A stretch of DNA of 64,000 nucleotides from Symbiodinium natans (lineage: Eukaryota; Sar; Dinophyceae; Suessiales; Symbiodiniaceae): positions 186,001 to 250,000 of the forward strand of contig CAJNDS010002288.1 of the NCBI GenBank assembly GCA_905221605.1, read 5' to 3'. Positions 27,518 to 37,494 of the stretch are shown one piece after another; position 1 is the first letter of the stretch, and the number at the start of each line of letters is the position of its first letter. The notes beneath the pieces are model-generated. The model worked only from the letters and a program-made list of their open reading frames with translations, was not told where the DNA came from and ran no database searches. The position numbers were made by a program, and so were the translations under genes.

Positions 27518-27607
27518 ACCCTAAACCCTAAACCCTAAACCCTAAACCCTAAACCCTAAACCCTAAACCCTAAACCCTAAACCCTAAACCCTAAACCCTA
27601 AACCCTA
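27518..27607. repeat. CCCTAAA array
   Basis: About 13 perfect units. Confidence 0.95.
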
Positions 27608-28012
27608 CACCAAGCCCCCCAACCTCCTGCATGCATCAAACCCAGGTTGCTTGTCCGCTCCCGTGTGGCCAACAGCCAGACAGCTGGAGCCCGGGGCCTA
27701 CGGCACCAATCGGTTGAGGGTTTAGGGCTTAGGGTTCAGGACTTACGTTTAGGGTTTAGGGTTCAGGGGGGTTACTTAACAAGAAATGCAACTATATGCT
27801 ACCTTAGACATGTGTCTATTCATTGCTTACTACGATTGTACATGGCCGTGCATGACTGCATCTTTCTCTAAGGCTCAAAGGTTTCTTATTTCATGGATTG
27901 TTTGGTGGCCCCCCCGACCATCCTTCTTTGAATGAGTGGTGTTGGCGAAACCCTACACCCTAAACCCTAAACCCTAAACCCGGCGTCAGGGGCTGGATTG
28001 AGCTTGGTTCAG

Positions 28013-28097
28013 GGCGACGTGAATTCTTTCCTGGGAGCCCTCGCAGATTTACAGTGGTGGGCCCTTGACCCGAAACACCCTGGCCTTGCACCCTTGT
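28013..28097 (+). CDS. Exon, function unknown
   Basis: Acceptor TTGGTTCAG; frame GDVNSFLGALADLQWWALDP and KHPGLAPL, ending where GGTTTAGGG repeats begin, so the intron donor appears to be GT of the repeat itself. No family assigned. Confidence 0.45.
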
Positions 28098-28160
28098 GGG
28101 TTTAGGGTTTAGGGTTTAGGGTTTAGGGTTTAGAGCTTAGGGTTTAGGGTTTAGGGTTTC
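28098..28160. repeat. TTTAGGG array
   Basis: Nine units, starting directly at the end of the exon above. Confidence 0.9.
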
Positions 28161-28544
28161 AGGTTTAGGGTTTGGGTTTCCGGGTTATGCCTCGACGTGA
28201 GAAACCTTCAGCCGATGATGCTCGTGATAACGTCCGTCGAGGTGGTGGACTTTGGGCCCTTTTGGGGCCGGCCGTTGTCCGAAGCTTGCTTTGGCGCGTT
28301 TTTCATTTTTTATTTTTATTTTTCTGACGTTTGTTTGCTGGGCTGGTTCCATATTCAGGACAATGCATGGCCATGTGTGTGCAACTGCTTGGCGAGTTTA
28401 AGGAGGGCCCGTCGTCCCTCTTCCCCTCAATACTGTATGTCGCAGGTCCCTGCTTACGCCAGCAAGCTTGCCCTTCAGACGGGGCCCTCCACCCCCCCAA
28501 AAACGGGGTGCAACATTCCCCAAAAGCCCCCTGATAGAACCGTC

Positions 28545-28635
28545 TGAATGAGTGCACTTTACACTTTTTGGGATACAATGATCCCCTGTAGAACTGCAAG
28601 TGTGCACTTTTTTGGGGCTTCTGAACTCAGCAACT
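28545..28635. repeat. Fold-back element, family F
   Basis: Second copy of the element at 23465: GAGTGCACTTTACACTTTTT...GGATACAATGATCCCC...AAGTGTGCACTTTTTTGGGG...GAACTCAGCAACT. Confidence 0.75.
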
Positions 28636-28742
28636 AAGAACCCCTCTTTCAACCACCTGAACCTCATGGCCCTAAACCCCTAAACCTTAAATCTTCAACC
28701 TCTCGAAGCCCTACGCCGTTTAAGTAACCTAAACCTTGGGGG

Positions 28743-28856
28743 GGACCACATGAACCCTAAAACTGGGGTCATATTCCCTATACTCCCTATACTATTCTAA
28801 CTTCTATTGACAGGTATATGAACCATAAACCCTTTTCGGGTTCATGTGATCCCCCA
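28743..28856. repeat. Fold-back element, family H
   Basis: Ends CACATGAACCCTAAAACTGGGG and ...CCCTTTTCGGGTTCATGTG. A related, split copy spans 31529-31888. Confidence 0.65.
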
Positions 28857-28867
28857 GGAAATTAAAG

Positions 28868-28950
28868 CCTCCGCGAAGGCGTGCGGGATCGCTTCGTGCT
28901 GATCCCCTTTGCGTCGCGCCTTCGCAATGCCGGGAGACTTGGGCTCTTGG
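28868..28950 (+). CDS. Exon, function unknown
   Basis: After GAAATTAAAG the frame reads LREGVRDRFVLIPFASRLRN then AGRLGL. Followed by CACCCTAAACCC. Protein-like; boundaries and family uncertain. Confidence 0.42.
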
Positions 28951-28954
28951 CACC

Positions 28955-29013
28955 CTAAACCCTAAACCCTAAACCCTAAACCCTAAACCCTAAACCCTAA
29001 ACCCTAAACCCTA
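28955..29013. repeat. CCCTAAA array
   Basis: Eight units. Confidence 0.92.
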
Positions 29014-29197
29014 TAGGTTTCAAAAGCATCTGTTTCCCCAAGCTTCCTAGACCCTAAACCCTAAACCCTAAATGTTTCAAAGGCATCAGTCGACATGAAC
29101 ACAGTTGAATACCAGGCATTTGGTTGCTGTTCTGGTGCTGTCGTAGTGCTTAGGGTCTAGGGCTTAGGGTTTAGGGTTTAGGACTTGCTGGGTCCAG

Positions 29198-29267
29198 GCA
29201 CGCAGTTTGGATCTTCTGACCTCTTCATCCTCAACGTGCACCATGGGCTTCGGCCACAGCAAAAGAG
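29198..29267 (+). CDS. Exon, function unknown
   Basis: Acceptor GGGTCCAG, donor GTAGAC; frame TQFGSSDLFILNVHHGLRPQ then QKR. Clean boundaries, not assigned. This exon is preceded by TTTAGGG and followed by CCCTAAA, the reverse of the usual pattern. Confidence 0.52.
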
Positions 29268-29501
29268 GTAGACCCTAAACCCTGCACCCTGACCCTTGCA
29301 GTGGACCCTCAACCCTATAACCCTAAACCCTAAACCCTAAACCCTAAACCAGGACGAAGCTCCCAACGGCCGCTCCTGTGACACTGCGCGAACAGACTGG
29401 ACGAAACCACCTGAACCCCGAAGCCCCAAAACTCTCTTAGGGTGTACTAAGCCTTAAACCCTAAACCCTAAACTCTAAACCCTAAACCCTAAACCTCATA
29501 G

Positions 29502-29540
29502 GTGGCACCACAGCAGCTGTTCGCCCCGCGCCGCTTCAAA
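29502..29540 (+). CDS. Micro-exon candidate (13 codons)
   Basis: Acceptor CTCATAG, donor GTAGGC; frame VAPQQLFAPRRFK, 39 bases, phase neutral. Close to the previous exon and on the same strand. Confidence 0.42.
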
Positions 29541-30686
29541 GTAGGCTTGGCCTGGGTCGGTATTCAGAACATTTTAGGTTTAGAATATTTTTGACCTATG
29601 AAACCCTAGACTCGAACCCTGAACCCCGAACCCTCAACCCCAAACCTTAAACCCCAAACCCTGGCCCCTAAATCCCAAACCCTACACACTAAACCCCATA
29701 AAGCCTTTTTGAATGTATAAGGTTGCTGTAAGGTACAGCTTCCACCATAGACCGCTTCCGGTAGCTTTCAACGCGTCAACCTAGCTGTGCTCTTCAGTGT
29801 TTGTAGGGCCAGAGTGCTATGGTTTGAGGGTTTAGGGTTGAGGGTTTAGGGTTATAGGGTTAGGGTTTGGGTATTTTGTGCTGGAAACTTAGGTGGACTT
29901 CGAAGCAGGAAACAACAACTGAGTGAGACGAACGAATCCAGAGACCATTCTGCCAAACCTGGATGTGTTAGGTGTACTTGGGTGCTCCTTATATATATAT
30001 ATATATATATATAGATATACCCTTATAGACATACATATATATATATATACATCTTTATGCATTCCTGGTTTTCATTTTCATCATCCCGGCACAACTTGGA
30101 GTGTCATGGGTATTTACAAGCAGGGTGATAAGTAGGGCAACTCTCGGTTTCTTATCACACTACTCAGCAGTACCCATGAACCTTCAACCCACCCCTAAAC
30201 CCTAAACGCAAATCGCAAATCCCTAAACCCTAAGCACGAAGCCCTATACCTCAACCTGGTCCTGGCAGCATCTGTGCAGGCTACGTGGGAGCTATAAGCG
30301 GCCAAAGCAGCCCCTTCCCCGAACGGCAGGCAGACAACCCAGCAAAGTTCTGCTAAACGCTTGAGGGCTTAAACAAAAAGAGGGTTTTAGGGATACCCTT
30401 AACCCAAAGCCTGAATCCATAACCCTAAACCCTAACCCTAAGCCCTAAATCCTGAAACCCTCTTCTGTAGAAAACCCTAAACTAGACCCTAAACCCTAAA
30501 CCCCCCAAACCCCCAAGCCTTGTCTTGTAGTATGCCTTTTCTGGGCCCCAGAAGCCTGAGATTAAGAGCCCTTAAAGCCTTAGGGTTTGGGCTCGGGGCT
30601 TAGAAGGCTTTAGGACTTAGGGTTTGCTAGCGTTTAGGGTTTAGGGATTAGGGTTTAGGGTTTACGGTTTAGGGTTTAGGTTTTAG
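29541..30686. other. Intron-like, repeats and (TA)n
   Basis: Degenerate CCCTAAA units, (TA)n at 29990-30050, a family C-like fold-back at about 30100-30187 (TTGGAGTGTCATGGGTATTT ... AGTACCCATGAACCTTCAA), and TTTAGGG blocks at 30580-30680. No exon supported. Confidence 0.5.
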
Positions 30687-30873
30687 CGTACCTTTCAAGG
30701 ATCATGCCGCTCGGAGCTCTGACTCTACACCCGAAGAGCTCGAATCAAAAACGCAGGAGGAGGGTTTGATCAAACATCTCTTAAACGTCTTAGTACATTC
30801 CTCACAGTTTCGCGCAGCAAAACAGCCCATAAGCTTGAAATGTTGCAATCTACTAGAACATTTTGTACCATAA
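30687..30873 (+). CDS. Terminal exon, function unknown
   Basis: Acceptor GGTTTTAG after TTTAGGG repeats, then 61 codons and a TAA. The translation is convincingly protein-like (VPFKDHAARSSDSTPEELES, KTQEEGLIKHLLNVLVHSS, QFRAAKQPISLKCCNLLEH). An AATAAA lies 28 bases after the stop at 30901, though poly(A) signals are poorly defined in dinoflagellates. It probably ends a + strand gene to which some of the exons from 24.9 kb belong. No family recognised. A long frame on the opposite strand is its shadow. Confidence 0.6.
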
Positions 30874-31084
30874 TGTTCTACAAGACGATGATAATGTAAC
30901 AATAAAGATAAACTATAGCGACGCCACACCGTGATAGACCATCATATGCTATTTTCCGTTGCGTACGGTAAATATGCGATCGTTTACGATGAGACACCCA
31001 AACCCTAAAACCTAAACTCTAAAACCGTAGACCCCACCCAGAAGACGCTACAACACCTGACATTTTACATACCCTTGTTGGGAG

Positions 31085-31154
31085 ACAGGCCTTCTTTGAG
31101 CAGACCTGCGGCAGTGCCCGATGGCTCCAGACGGAGGCGCAGAGCAATTCTTTA
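31085..31154 (+). CDS. Exon candidate, function unknown
   Basis: Frame QAFFEQTCGSARWLQTEAQ then SNSL, donor GTGTTA. Protein-like island after a repeat-free stretch. Confidence 0.38.
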
Positions 31155-31164
31155 GTGTTACAAG

Positions 31165-31258
31165 GGTTATTACCCTAAGGCTCCAAATAGCCCGAAGTAG
31201 GAATTATGTAGACTTTGGACCCCCAACACGGGTATTACTTGTATACTTGGAGCCCTAG
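31165..31258. repeat. Fold-back element, unclassified
   Basis: Inverted ends GGCTCCAAATAGCCC and ...ATACTTGGAGCC. Single copy here. Confidence 0.5.
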
Positions 31259-31528
31259 GGTTAGAGTTAGAGTTGCTAGGGTTATTGGGGTCACTAGGGT
31301 TCTTAGGGTTATCTTATCACGGTTAGTAGACTGAGAAAGAAAAAGGCAGCCCTACTGCCCGAACCATAAGCAGCAACAGTAAGTCGAGAGGCTTGCTTCA
31401 TGTAATGCAGGGGATGGAATCCTCACTAATAGTATTCCCATAAGGGCCCCTATATAATTCTACGAACATACCCTCCCCCCCCCCCCAAAGGTTTCACGAG
31501 CCCCTGGGGTTTAGGGTTTAGGGTTGAC

Positions 31529-31888
31529 CTTAAAGGATCCCAATTTTGGGCTTCATATGGTCCCCAAGGAAGAACCGAGGTATAAGGGAAGGGACTACCA
31601 GTTAGCCATGTTTCTTCACCATTTCTCTGCGAGGACGGCATGTGGCATCTCTCGCGCCCGTGGACGCGGCGACACTTTGTCCTTGATGGTGTCTCAGAAG
31701 CATCAGAGCCTCGGGGAAAAATCAGACGAACCCCAAGATTGGGATCATATAACCTGTACTACTATATTCCTTAGGAATTGTGTTAAGCTATGGGCCGTTA
31801 CCCTAGACTGCTTAATCGTGCATATTCATGAGTAAGCTAACATGAACCATGCATAAACCTTTTAGGGGTTCATTTTGGTCCTTAGGAA
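31529..31888. repeat. Family H-type fold-back halves around an exon-like island
   Basis: CCTTAAAGGATCCCAATTTT...GGTCCCC at the left and GAACCCCAAGATTGGGATCA...GGGGTTCATTTTGGTCC at the right resemble two fold-back units. Between them (31606-31715, acceptor GTTAG) a + frame reads FLHHFSARTACGISRARGRG then DTLSLMVSQKHQSLG; the words LxVSxKHxSL recur in a frame at 59040-59090. Neither is assigned. Confidence 0.4.
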
Positions 31889-32107
31889 CCTGCAAAGTCT
31901 CTGTCAGCTCTTCCTCAGAAGCGCGGCCTGCAACTAAGACCGCCGCATGGGTGTTTAGGATTCAGCGCCCCAGCTCGCGGGAACATGAGCAGCATACGAG
32001 TAAAGGGTGTAGGGCTTAGGGTTTCCAGTGTTTATGTCGGGTTTGTAGGGTTTATAGAGTTCAAGTTTTAGGGCGACCACCCCACATGCGCAACTGGAAG
32101 GTCTTAC

Positions 32108-32185
32108 CGTTGCAAAGGTCTGCTTCCAGCACGTCGTACCGCACCCCATGCCCAATCCCCTGACATTCTGCCATCTGCTGGTCGT
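32108..32185 (-). CDS. Exon candidate on minus strand, function unknown
   Basis: Reading the minus strand: ANDQQMAECQGIGHGVRYDV then LEADLCN, ending at a consensus GTAAGACC donor. The strong donor and protein-like sequence favour a real exon opposite to its neighbours. Left boundary open. Confidence 0.4.
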
Positions 32186-32276
32186 TCGCACCAGGCCGCG
32201 CAAGGCCATAATTTTTCCTACCTTACTGTAGTCTAAGATAGCCCCTAATGAAACCCTAAACCCTAAACCTTTTCAG

Positions 32277-32379
32277 TACGAGATGATGTATACGTCCATG
32301 TTTCACATGGCTGGGCACGCAGAGTCTCGAAGGCAATACCACGGTCGTCGATGCCTTCCTACTCTCCCAGGAGCATGTG
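32277..32379 (+). CDS. Exon, function unknown; intron begins at GTTTAGGG
   Basis: Acceptor CCTTTTCAG after CCCTAAA units; frame YEMMYTSMFHMAGHAESRRQ then YHGRRCLPTLPGAC. The following GTTTAGGGTTTAGGG array starts with the donor GT. Not assigned. Confidence 0.5.
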
Positions 32380-32527
32380 GTTTAGGGTTTAGGGTTTAGG
32401 GTTTAGGGTTTAGGTGGGCTCAAGGGTTTCGGGCACTCGGATGCGGCAGGCTTCTGTCTTCATGATTCTCATGCCATGTCATCACCGCTACCAACCGACC
32501 GCTGTCACCAGAACCCTAACCCGAACC

Positions 32528-32528
<1 letters not shown>

Positions 32529-32566
<38 letters not shown>

Positions 32567-32780
32567 GCAATGAATGATATATATGTATATGTATATGTAT
32601 ATGTATATATATATATAGAAACACGTGTTATAGTAATAAGAAGAATCATCATCCACACCATCATCTTCATCATCATCACCACCATCATCATCATCATCGT
32701 GCTCATCATTATTAGATTATCACAATCATCATCAGCAGTAGCACCAGCACCATCACCACCACCACGACTATCGTCATGAC
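32529..32780. repeat. CAT microsatellites with (TATG)n
   Basis: (CAT)12 at 32529-32565, an (ATGTAT)n stretch to about 32620, then an interrupted CAT/CAC run to about 32775. Gives poly-His and poly-Met/Asp frames that are not genes. Confidence 0.88.
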
Positions 32781-33251
32781 CGCTGTCATCGCCTGACGTA
32801 GACCCCAACCCCTGAGCACGTGAGCTGCCTTCAGGCTTCGCGAATCGGGCAAACAAGAATCGCCAAACCTCTCCCACTCCTCTACATTGCAGTCCTACTT
32901 GAATCATGGAGCCCCCCCATTAAAGTGAAGCCCCCAGAGTTTACAACTGCCTCCCAAATGCACCTCTAAACCCCACAGCTCTGTCCCTCCCCTGCGTCCT
33001 AAACCCTCCATACAGCTACCGTTTGACAGGCCCGAAACCTCGTAGAAGACCCCAATCGCCGGTGTTGTGTTTTTTTCTTGGTCCAGGCCCCGAGAATAAA
33101 AGTAGGGCCTCATCAGGGGTTTTTGGGCTCGCTGGGGGATCTACAGGGCTTCGCGCATGCAGCCTGAAGATGGAGATCAAAATCTGAACCCAAAACAGGG
33201 CTTTGAAAAAAGGCCCAAGCCCTGTGCACCCTTGGCCCTAAGCCCTGTGTA

Positions 33252-33352
33252 TTGGGATGTTCCCCCTTATACTAACAGTGCTTAGTAGAGATCATAGTAC
33301 ATACCCCCCCTCATTATAATCCTATCAATTAGTATAAGGGGGAACATCCCAA
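33252..33352. repeat. Fold-back element, family A
   Basis: TTGGGATGTTCCCCCTTATA...ACAGTGCTTAGTAG and ...TTAGTATAAGGGGGAACATCCCAA. Nearly perfect terminal inverted repeats of 24 bases. Confidence 0.9.
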
Positions 33353-33811
33353 CCTGTGTCGGTCGGCGTAGGAACGGTTCGACGAGCTCTGTGAGGTGCG
33401 CGGGGATTCATTTAGCAGTGTCGCTACGGAGTCTCTTTATTTGGTTCGGAGGGTTCATTGGAGGGCCTTATGTAGGCTTTACTAAGCATGTGAGGATTCA
33501 TTGTAGGGCTTTCCATAGACTCCTTTTTAATGTCTGAGGTGGGGGTTTCAGGTGGGTTTTCATGAGGTTCAGTTGGCTTCTGTCTTGGTGTGTCGCATCA
33601 TTTGAGCGGGGAAACTTCGAAGGTGATGTACGAGGCTTTGTTCCGGGTGTAGGGTTCAGGCTTACAGGGTTTAGCAGCAGGCTTCTGGGATACCAACGTG
33701 GAAGCTGAATTGAATGGGTATTGTCTTCGATGGCAGACCCAAAGTAGGCCCTGCAAGCCACTTTAGACCAAAAGGGCACCCTTTTTATTCCGAGGTTCCT
33801 CTTGGGGCTAG
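33353..33811. other. Unique sequence, no supported gene
   Basis: Repeat-poor; an open minus frame of 93 codons at 33498-33779 has no domain or splice support and reads as low-complexity Ser/Pro/Thr sequence. Confidence 0.4.
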
Positions 33812-33901
33812 CCCTAAACCCTAAACCCTAAACCCTAAACCCTAAACCCTAAACCCTAAACCCTAATCCCTAATCCCTAAACCCTAAACCCTAAACCCTA
33901 C
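33812..33901. repeat. CCCTAAA array
   Basis: About 13 units, two CCCTAAT variants. Confidence 0.93.
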
Positions 33902-33906
33902 ACTAG

Positions 33907-34020
33907 TACCATGAACGTCATGCTTCCAACGCCTCGGAGCCGCCCCACTTCGCTGGTGCTCGTTCCGCAGGGCGGAGTGGGGCAGGCGGCCTCACAGCCG
34001 CCCCGGCGCAATATTGGAGG
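33907..34020 (+). CDS. Exon candidate, function unknown; intron begins at GTTTAGGG
   Basis: Acceptor CACTAG; frame MNVMLPTPRSRPTSLVLVPQ then GGVGQAASQPPRRNIGG, running exactly to GTTTAGGGTTTAGGG. Low-complexity, possibly a disordered region. Confidence 0.4.
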
Positions 34021-34291
34021 GTTTAGGGTTTAGGGCTTAAGGTTCAGGGTTCAGGGTTCAGGCTTCAGGGTTCAGGCTTCAGGCTTCAGGGTTAGGGTTT
34101 AGGGTTTATAGGGTTTTGGAGTTTAAGGTTTAGGGTCTTAGGGTCTGCGAGGTTTGGGCTTCTACCTCCTACCCCCTACTCCCTACCTCCCCCCCCCCAT
34201 ACCCTGTTTTTGGCCAATCTTGATAGACCCCACAAGCTCTTCAAGGCGTATCAAAGGGTTTAGGGTCTAGCCCTGTAAGCCTTTGTAAACT

Positions 34292-34415
34292 TGGAGGTCC
34301 ATGGTGCTTAGTAACCCCATGAAAACTGTACATATAAACCTATTAGGGTACTTAAGGGGCTTATAAGTGGGTTATAACTGCACTTAGACATGGGTTAGTA
34401 CCCAGAACCTCCACG
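34292..34415. repeat. Fold-back element, family C, diverged
   Basis: TTGGAGGTCCATGGTGCTTA...GGTTAGTACCCAGAACCTCCA with GGGTACTTAAGGGGCTTATAAG inside, a word shared with the nested copy at 59705. Confidence 0.7.
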
Positions 34416-34872
34416 AAGCCCGTTTAGACCCTGTACACCCTACAAGCTCTATAAGCCTTATAGTAAGCCCTTTAAGACCCTTTTTAAACCCGTTGTAAAG
34501 CCCCTTGTAAGCTGTCTTTAAGCATTTGCTATACACTTGTTAAACCCTTTAAACAGCCTGTTTACACGCTGTCAGCCTTACAAATCCTAGAAGCCCGAAC
34601 AGTTCAACCCTTTAAAGCCCCACAAACCCTGTATATATATATATATGTATATATGCCCTGCAAACCCTTTGTAGACCCTTCTTAAACCCTTTAACGCCCG
34701 CCCTGTAAGCCTTACAAAGCCTTTTTCAACCCAAGTTTGCTGACTCCATTCGTTCCATCCTTTCGCTGCTCTCGCTTGTTTGTACTCCACTCCGATTTAA
34801 ATCCTATTTAAACCCTTCTTAACACCCTTATTAAAACCCCATCAGCCCTACAAACCCAAAAAGCCCTACACC
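34416..34872. other. Diverged AAACCCT-like sequence
   Basis: A/T-richer degenerate repeat (words such as CCTTTTTAAACCC, CCCTGTAAGCC) with (TA)n at 34631-34653. No gene supported. Confidence 0.5.
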
Positions 34873-35078
34873 TTGGCATGTTCCCCCTTATACTAACAGT
34901 GCTTAATCGGGATTAGAGTACCCCTATTATAGTCCCTGTTCACAACTGCTAGCATAAGGGAGCAGTATGGTCCCTAACCTCCTTTATATGGTTCTGATGC
35001 ATGGGCCCGTAATATGTATAGGGTATATAAGGGGTATCTAAAAGGTACCCCTTTAAGGGCCCATACGAAGGGACCATG
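34873..35078. repeat. Two adjacent fold-back elements (families A and D)
   Basis: A family A copy (34873-34968; GTTCCCCCTTATACTAACAG left arm, right arm degraded) is joined directly to a family D copy (34966-35078; ATGGTCCCTAACCTCCTTTA...CGAAGGGACCAT with GGGTATATAAGGGGTATC inside). Confidence 0.8.
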
Positions 35079-35083
35079 TAACT

Positions 35084-35282
35084 CCTAAACCCTAAACCCT
35101 AAACCCTAAACCCTAAACCCTAGACCCTAAACCCTAAACCCTAAACCCTAATCCCTAAACCCTAAACCCTAAACCCTAAACCCTAAACCCTAAACCCTAA
35201 ACCCTAAACCCTAAACCCTAAACCCTAAACCCTAAACCCTAAACCCTAAACCCTAAACCCTAAACCCTAAACCCTAAACCCG
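35084..35282. repeat. CCCTAAA array, longest in the window
   Basis: About 28 units over nearly 200 bases with only a CCCTAGA and a CCCTAAT variant. It is interstitial: exon-like islands continue on both sides. Confidence 0.96.
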
Positions 35283-35328
35283 AACCCCTAGCTACACAAA
35301 GATGTCAGCCCCACACCAACCAAGGCAG

Positions 35329-35403
35329 GACCTGAACTTCTGGTGGGTTGAGGCTTCGTGGAGGTGGCGCCTGATTCCGGAGGCGCTGGAAGAGTTTGGG
35401 GGG
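35329..35403 (+). CDS. Exon, function unknown; intron begins at GTTTAGGG
   Basis: Acceptor AAGGCAG, 75 bases in frame: DLNFWWVEASWRWRLIPEAL then EEFGG, followed directly by GTTTAGGG. Trp-rich, not assigned. Confidence 0.48.
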
Positions 35404-35467
35404 GTTTAGGGTTTTATTTATGGTTGAGGGTTTCTAGGGTTTCTGGGGTTTAGGGTTTAGGGTTCAG

Positions 35468-35590
35468 GGTCACACACAACAATGCGGACCACATATCTGC
35501 ATGGGCGGCTGTCTATCCGAGGGAGGGCGGGCGTCACGGTTCCGGTCGACCTCCCGGAGCTGTGTTATCTGCAATTGCAAAAGGACAGTT
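35468..35590 (+). CDS. Exon, function unknown
   Basis: Preceded by GGTTCAG, ended by a consensus GTAAGTCG donor. Frame TTYLHGRLSIRGRAGVTVPV then DLPELCYLQLQKDS. Good donor; not assigned. Confidence 0.5.
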
Positions 35591-35713
35591 GTAAGTCGTA
35601 TTGCGTTCATGATCATAACATCCAACATGAAAGAGATGGAGAGATGGAGATAAATTGGATGGTTTTAAGTACTAGTTGTGGTATACCAATAAAGCCCATC
35701 TTTATTTGACTTG

Positions 35714-35826
35714 CCTCATGTGGGGATTTACGATTTTTGGGGTACCTGTTTGGGGTCCTCATTATAAGCGGATCCTATTATTTGGGGATCTATCTTGGGG
35801 GTCCTCTATTTTCATAAACCCACATG
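35714..35826. repeat. Fold-back element, family G
   Basis: CATGTGGGGATTTACGATTT...ATAAACCCACATG; interior words TTTGGGGTCC and GGATCCTATTATTTGGGG. Related sequence at 51096-51225 and 52110-52195. Confidence 0.65.
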
Positions 35827-36110
35827 TGGTTGAAAATGCGGTGTCCGCTAGACTTGGCAGCTGACGTTATCATTGCTCTGTTCTTGGAGTACCGCTTTGT
35901 CGGGCTAGGAGAAGGAGAAGAGACAGAAGAATCCCCTAAAGCTTCAACCATGAACCCTAAGAGGGTACCCCAACGCAGGAGCTACACAAAAGAGCCTAGA
36001 TAGGACTCAATCAGACGCAGTGTGTGGAATGTGATCGCAAGGCAAGCCCCAAACCTCAAGCCCTAACCCCTATACCCCAAACCTTAAACCCTAAACCCGA
36101 ATGGTTCTAA

Positions 36111-36246
36111 GGGAGGTTACAGGGTCCCTTAATGGGGTCCCTTACCTTCTTTCAAGGTTTCTGAAGCATGGGCCCTTGGGTCTTATAGCAATAAGGGGTG
36201 TATAAGGCTTCCCGCATATACCCATATTCAGGGGTCCTGTAACTAA
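36111..36246. repeat. Fold-back element, family D
   Basis: AGGTTACAGGGTCCCTTAAT...CATGGGCCCTTGG...GGGGTGTATAAGG...GGGGTCCTGTAACT. Confidence 0.75.
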
Positions 36247-36320
36247 CCTGAGAATGTCTTGTAGGATTTAGTGGGTTTCAGGGGTTTAGTTCATGGGTAC
36301 TTGATTCGGAGCCATAGCAG

Positions 36321-36390
36321 GGTCCTGCGAGAGTCTCAGCGAATCTTGCATGAGCACCGAAGCCTTGTCTCAAATAGCCCGTTCCTGCCG
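36321..36390 (+). CDS. Exon candidate, function unknown
   Basis: Acceptor ATAGCAG; frame VLRESQRILHEHRSLVSNSP. Protein-like, weakly bounded on the right. Confidence 0.35.
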
Positions 36391-36689
36391 AAACCCTAAC
36401 ACCCTAAACCCTAAACCGCAACACCCCCTTAAAACCACCCCTACGACCCTTGAGACCCCGAAAAGCCCGAATCCTCTGTCTCTGTAGATTTCTTGGGTTC
36501 TTCCTCCCTGTTCTCCCTAAAGCTAAAAAGCCCTCAAAACCTAAACCCTAAATCCTCGTTCTTCGATCGTTTTGGAGATGAGATTGGTTTACTGTCTGGG
36601 CCCTAAAGGCTTTTGGGTGGAACTCCCTCAAGGGTCTAGGGCCGCGAGCATTCAAGCACGCTGTTGACCGTGGACCGTATCCCCTACAG

Positions 36690-36778
36690 TTCTGCTCGGA
36701 GCGCAAGCGATGCCCCTGTGAGGCGGAGCCACCTGAGTTCGTTGATACCTTCCAGAAGGCCTCTTTTCGTTTGGCCAG
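36690..36778 (+). CDS. Exon, function unknown
   Basis: Acceptor TATCCCCTACAG, donor GTCTAGG; frame FCSERKRCPCEAEPPEFVDT then FQKASFRLA. Cys-rich beginning. Good signals on both sides; no family assigned. The minus-strand frame over it is a shadow. Confidence 0.55.
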
Positions 36779-36794
36779 GTCTAGGGTGTACTTC

Positions 36795-36932
36795 AAGGTT
36801 CATGGTTACATATACGTTCGGGTTAGAAGTACCCTAAATAAGGTTAGAACCATAGTTTCCGGAAACCCTAAGCCCTAAACCCTAAGCCCTAAACCCCAAT
36901 TATGAGTACCCATGAACCTCCCAGTGGGGCCC
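36795..36932. repeat. Family C fold-back containing a CCCTAAA insertion
   Basis: CTTCAAGGTTCATGGTTACA...CCATAGTTTCC, then GGAAACCCTAAGCCCTAAAC and more such units, then ATTATGAGTACCCATGAACC. The sibling at 40239 has no telomere-like units at this point. Confidence 0.75.
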
Positions 36933-37357
36933 TGTTGCCCTAATAGAGTGCCTTGTGGGCTCGTTATCCAAATGCGTACACTAAATCATCTTGGAAGGCA
37001 TCGAATATGGGTATTTCCCAAAATGGGGGTACCACGTTTAGACCCCAAATATAGTAGAAGCCCCTCCAAGAGTAAACCCTAAACCCTAAACCCTAAACCC
37101 TATTTTCCGGAAACCCCCCAAAGAGTCAAGCGGCCCAAGAGCCCCTGGCCTAAGGTAAGATACGATCATGTCTTGTGTTTATTCTGTAGCACATGCTTAT
37201 GCAAAATTCCCTAAACCCTACACCCTAAACCCTAAACCCCAAACCCTAGACCCTAAACCTTAAACCCGAAGCACTAAACCCGAAACCCTAAACCCTAAAC
37301 CCTGAACCCTAAAACCCTGAACCCTAAACCCTACCAGAGTTTAGGTTTCAGGGCCAG
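36933..37357. other. Degenerate telomere-like sequence
   Basis: CCCTAAA units at 37075-37105 and 37205-37340, unique sequence between. No exon supported. Confidence 0.5.
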
Positions 37358-37445
37358 GGGACGCTGCTCGTGGCCAGGCCTTCGCCATTCCATTCTACAG
37401 CTACTCGGATGGGACGCTGGGAGCAAAGCTCGACGCTTGGCTTAG
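37358..37445 (+). CDS. Exon, function unknown
   Basis: Acceptor AGGGCCAG; frame GDAARGQAFAIPFYSYSDGT then LGAKLDAWL, followed by GGTGTCGGGTTTCGGG. Convincing protein-like sequence; family not recognised. Confidence 0.5.
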
Positions 37446-37494
37446 GGTGTCGGGTTTCGGGTTTCGGGTTCAGGGTTTAGGGTTTAGGGTTTAG

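Noticed and set aside
35084-35282. True chromosome end (telomere)
   Set aside because: The array is interstitial, only about 200 bases, with exon-like islands and other arrays in both orientations on each side.
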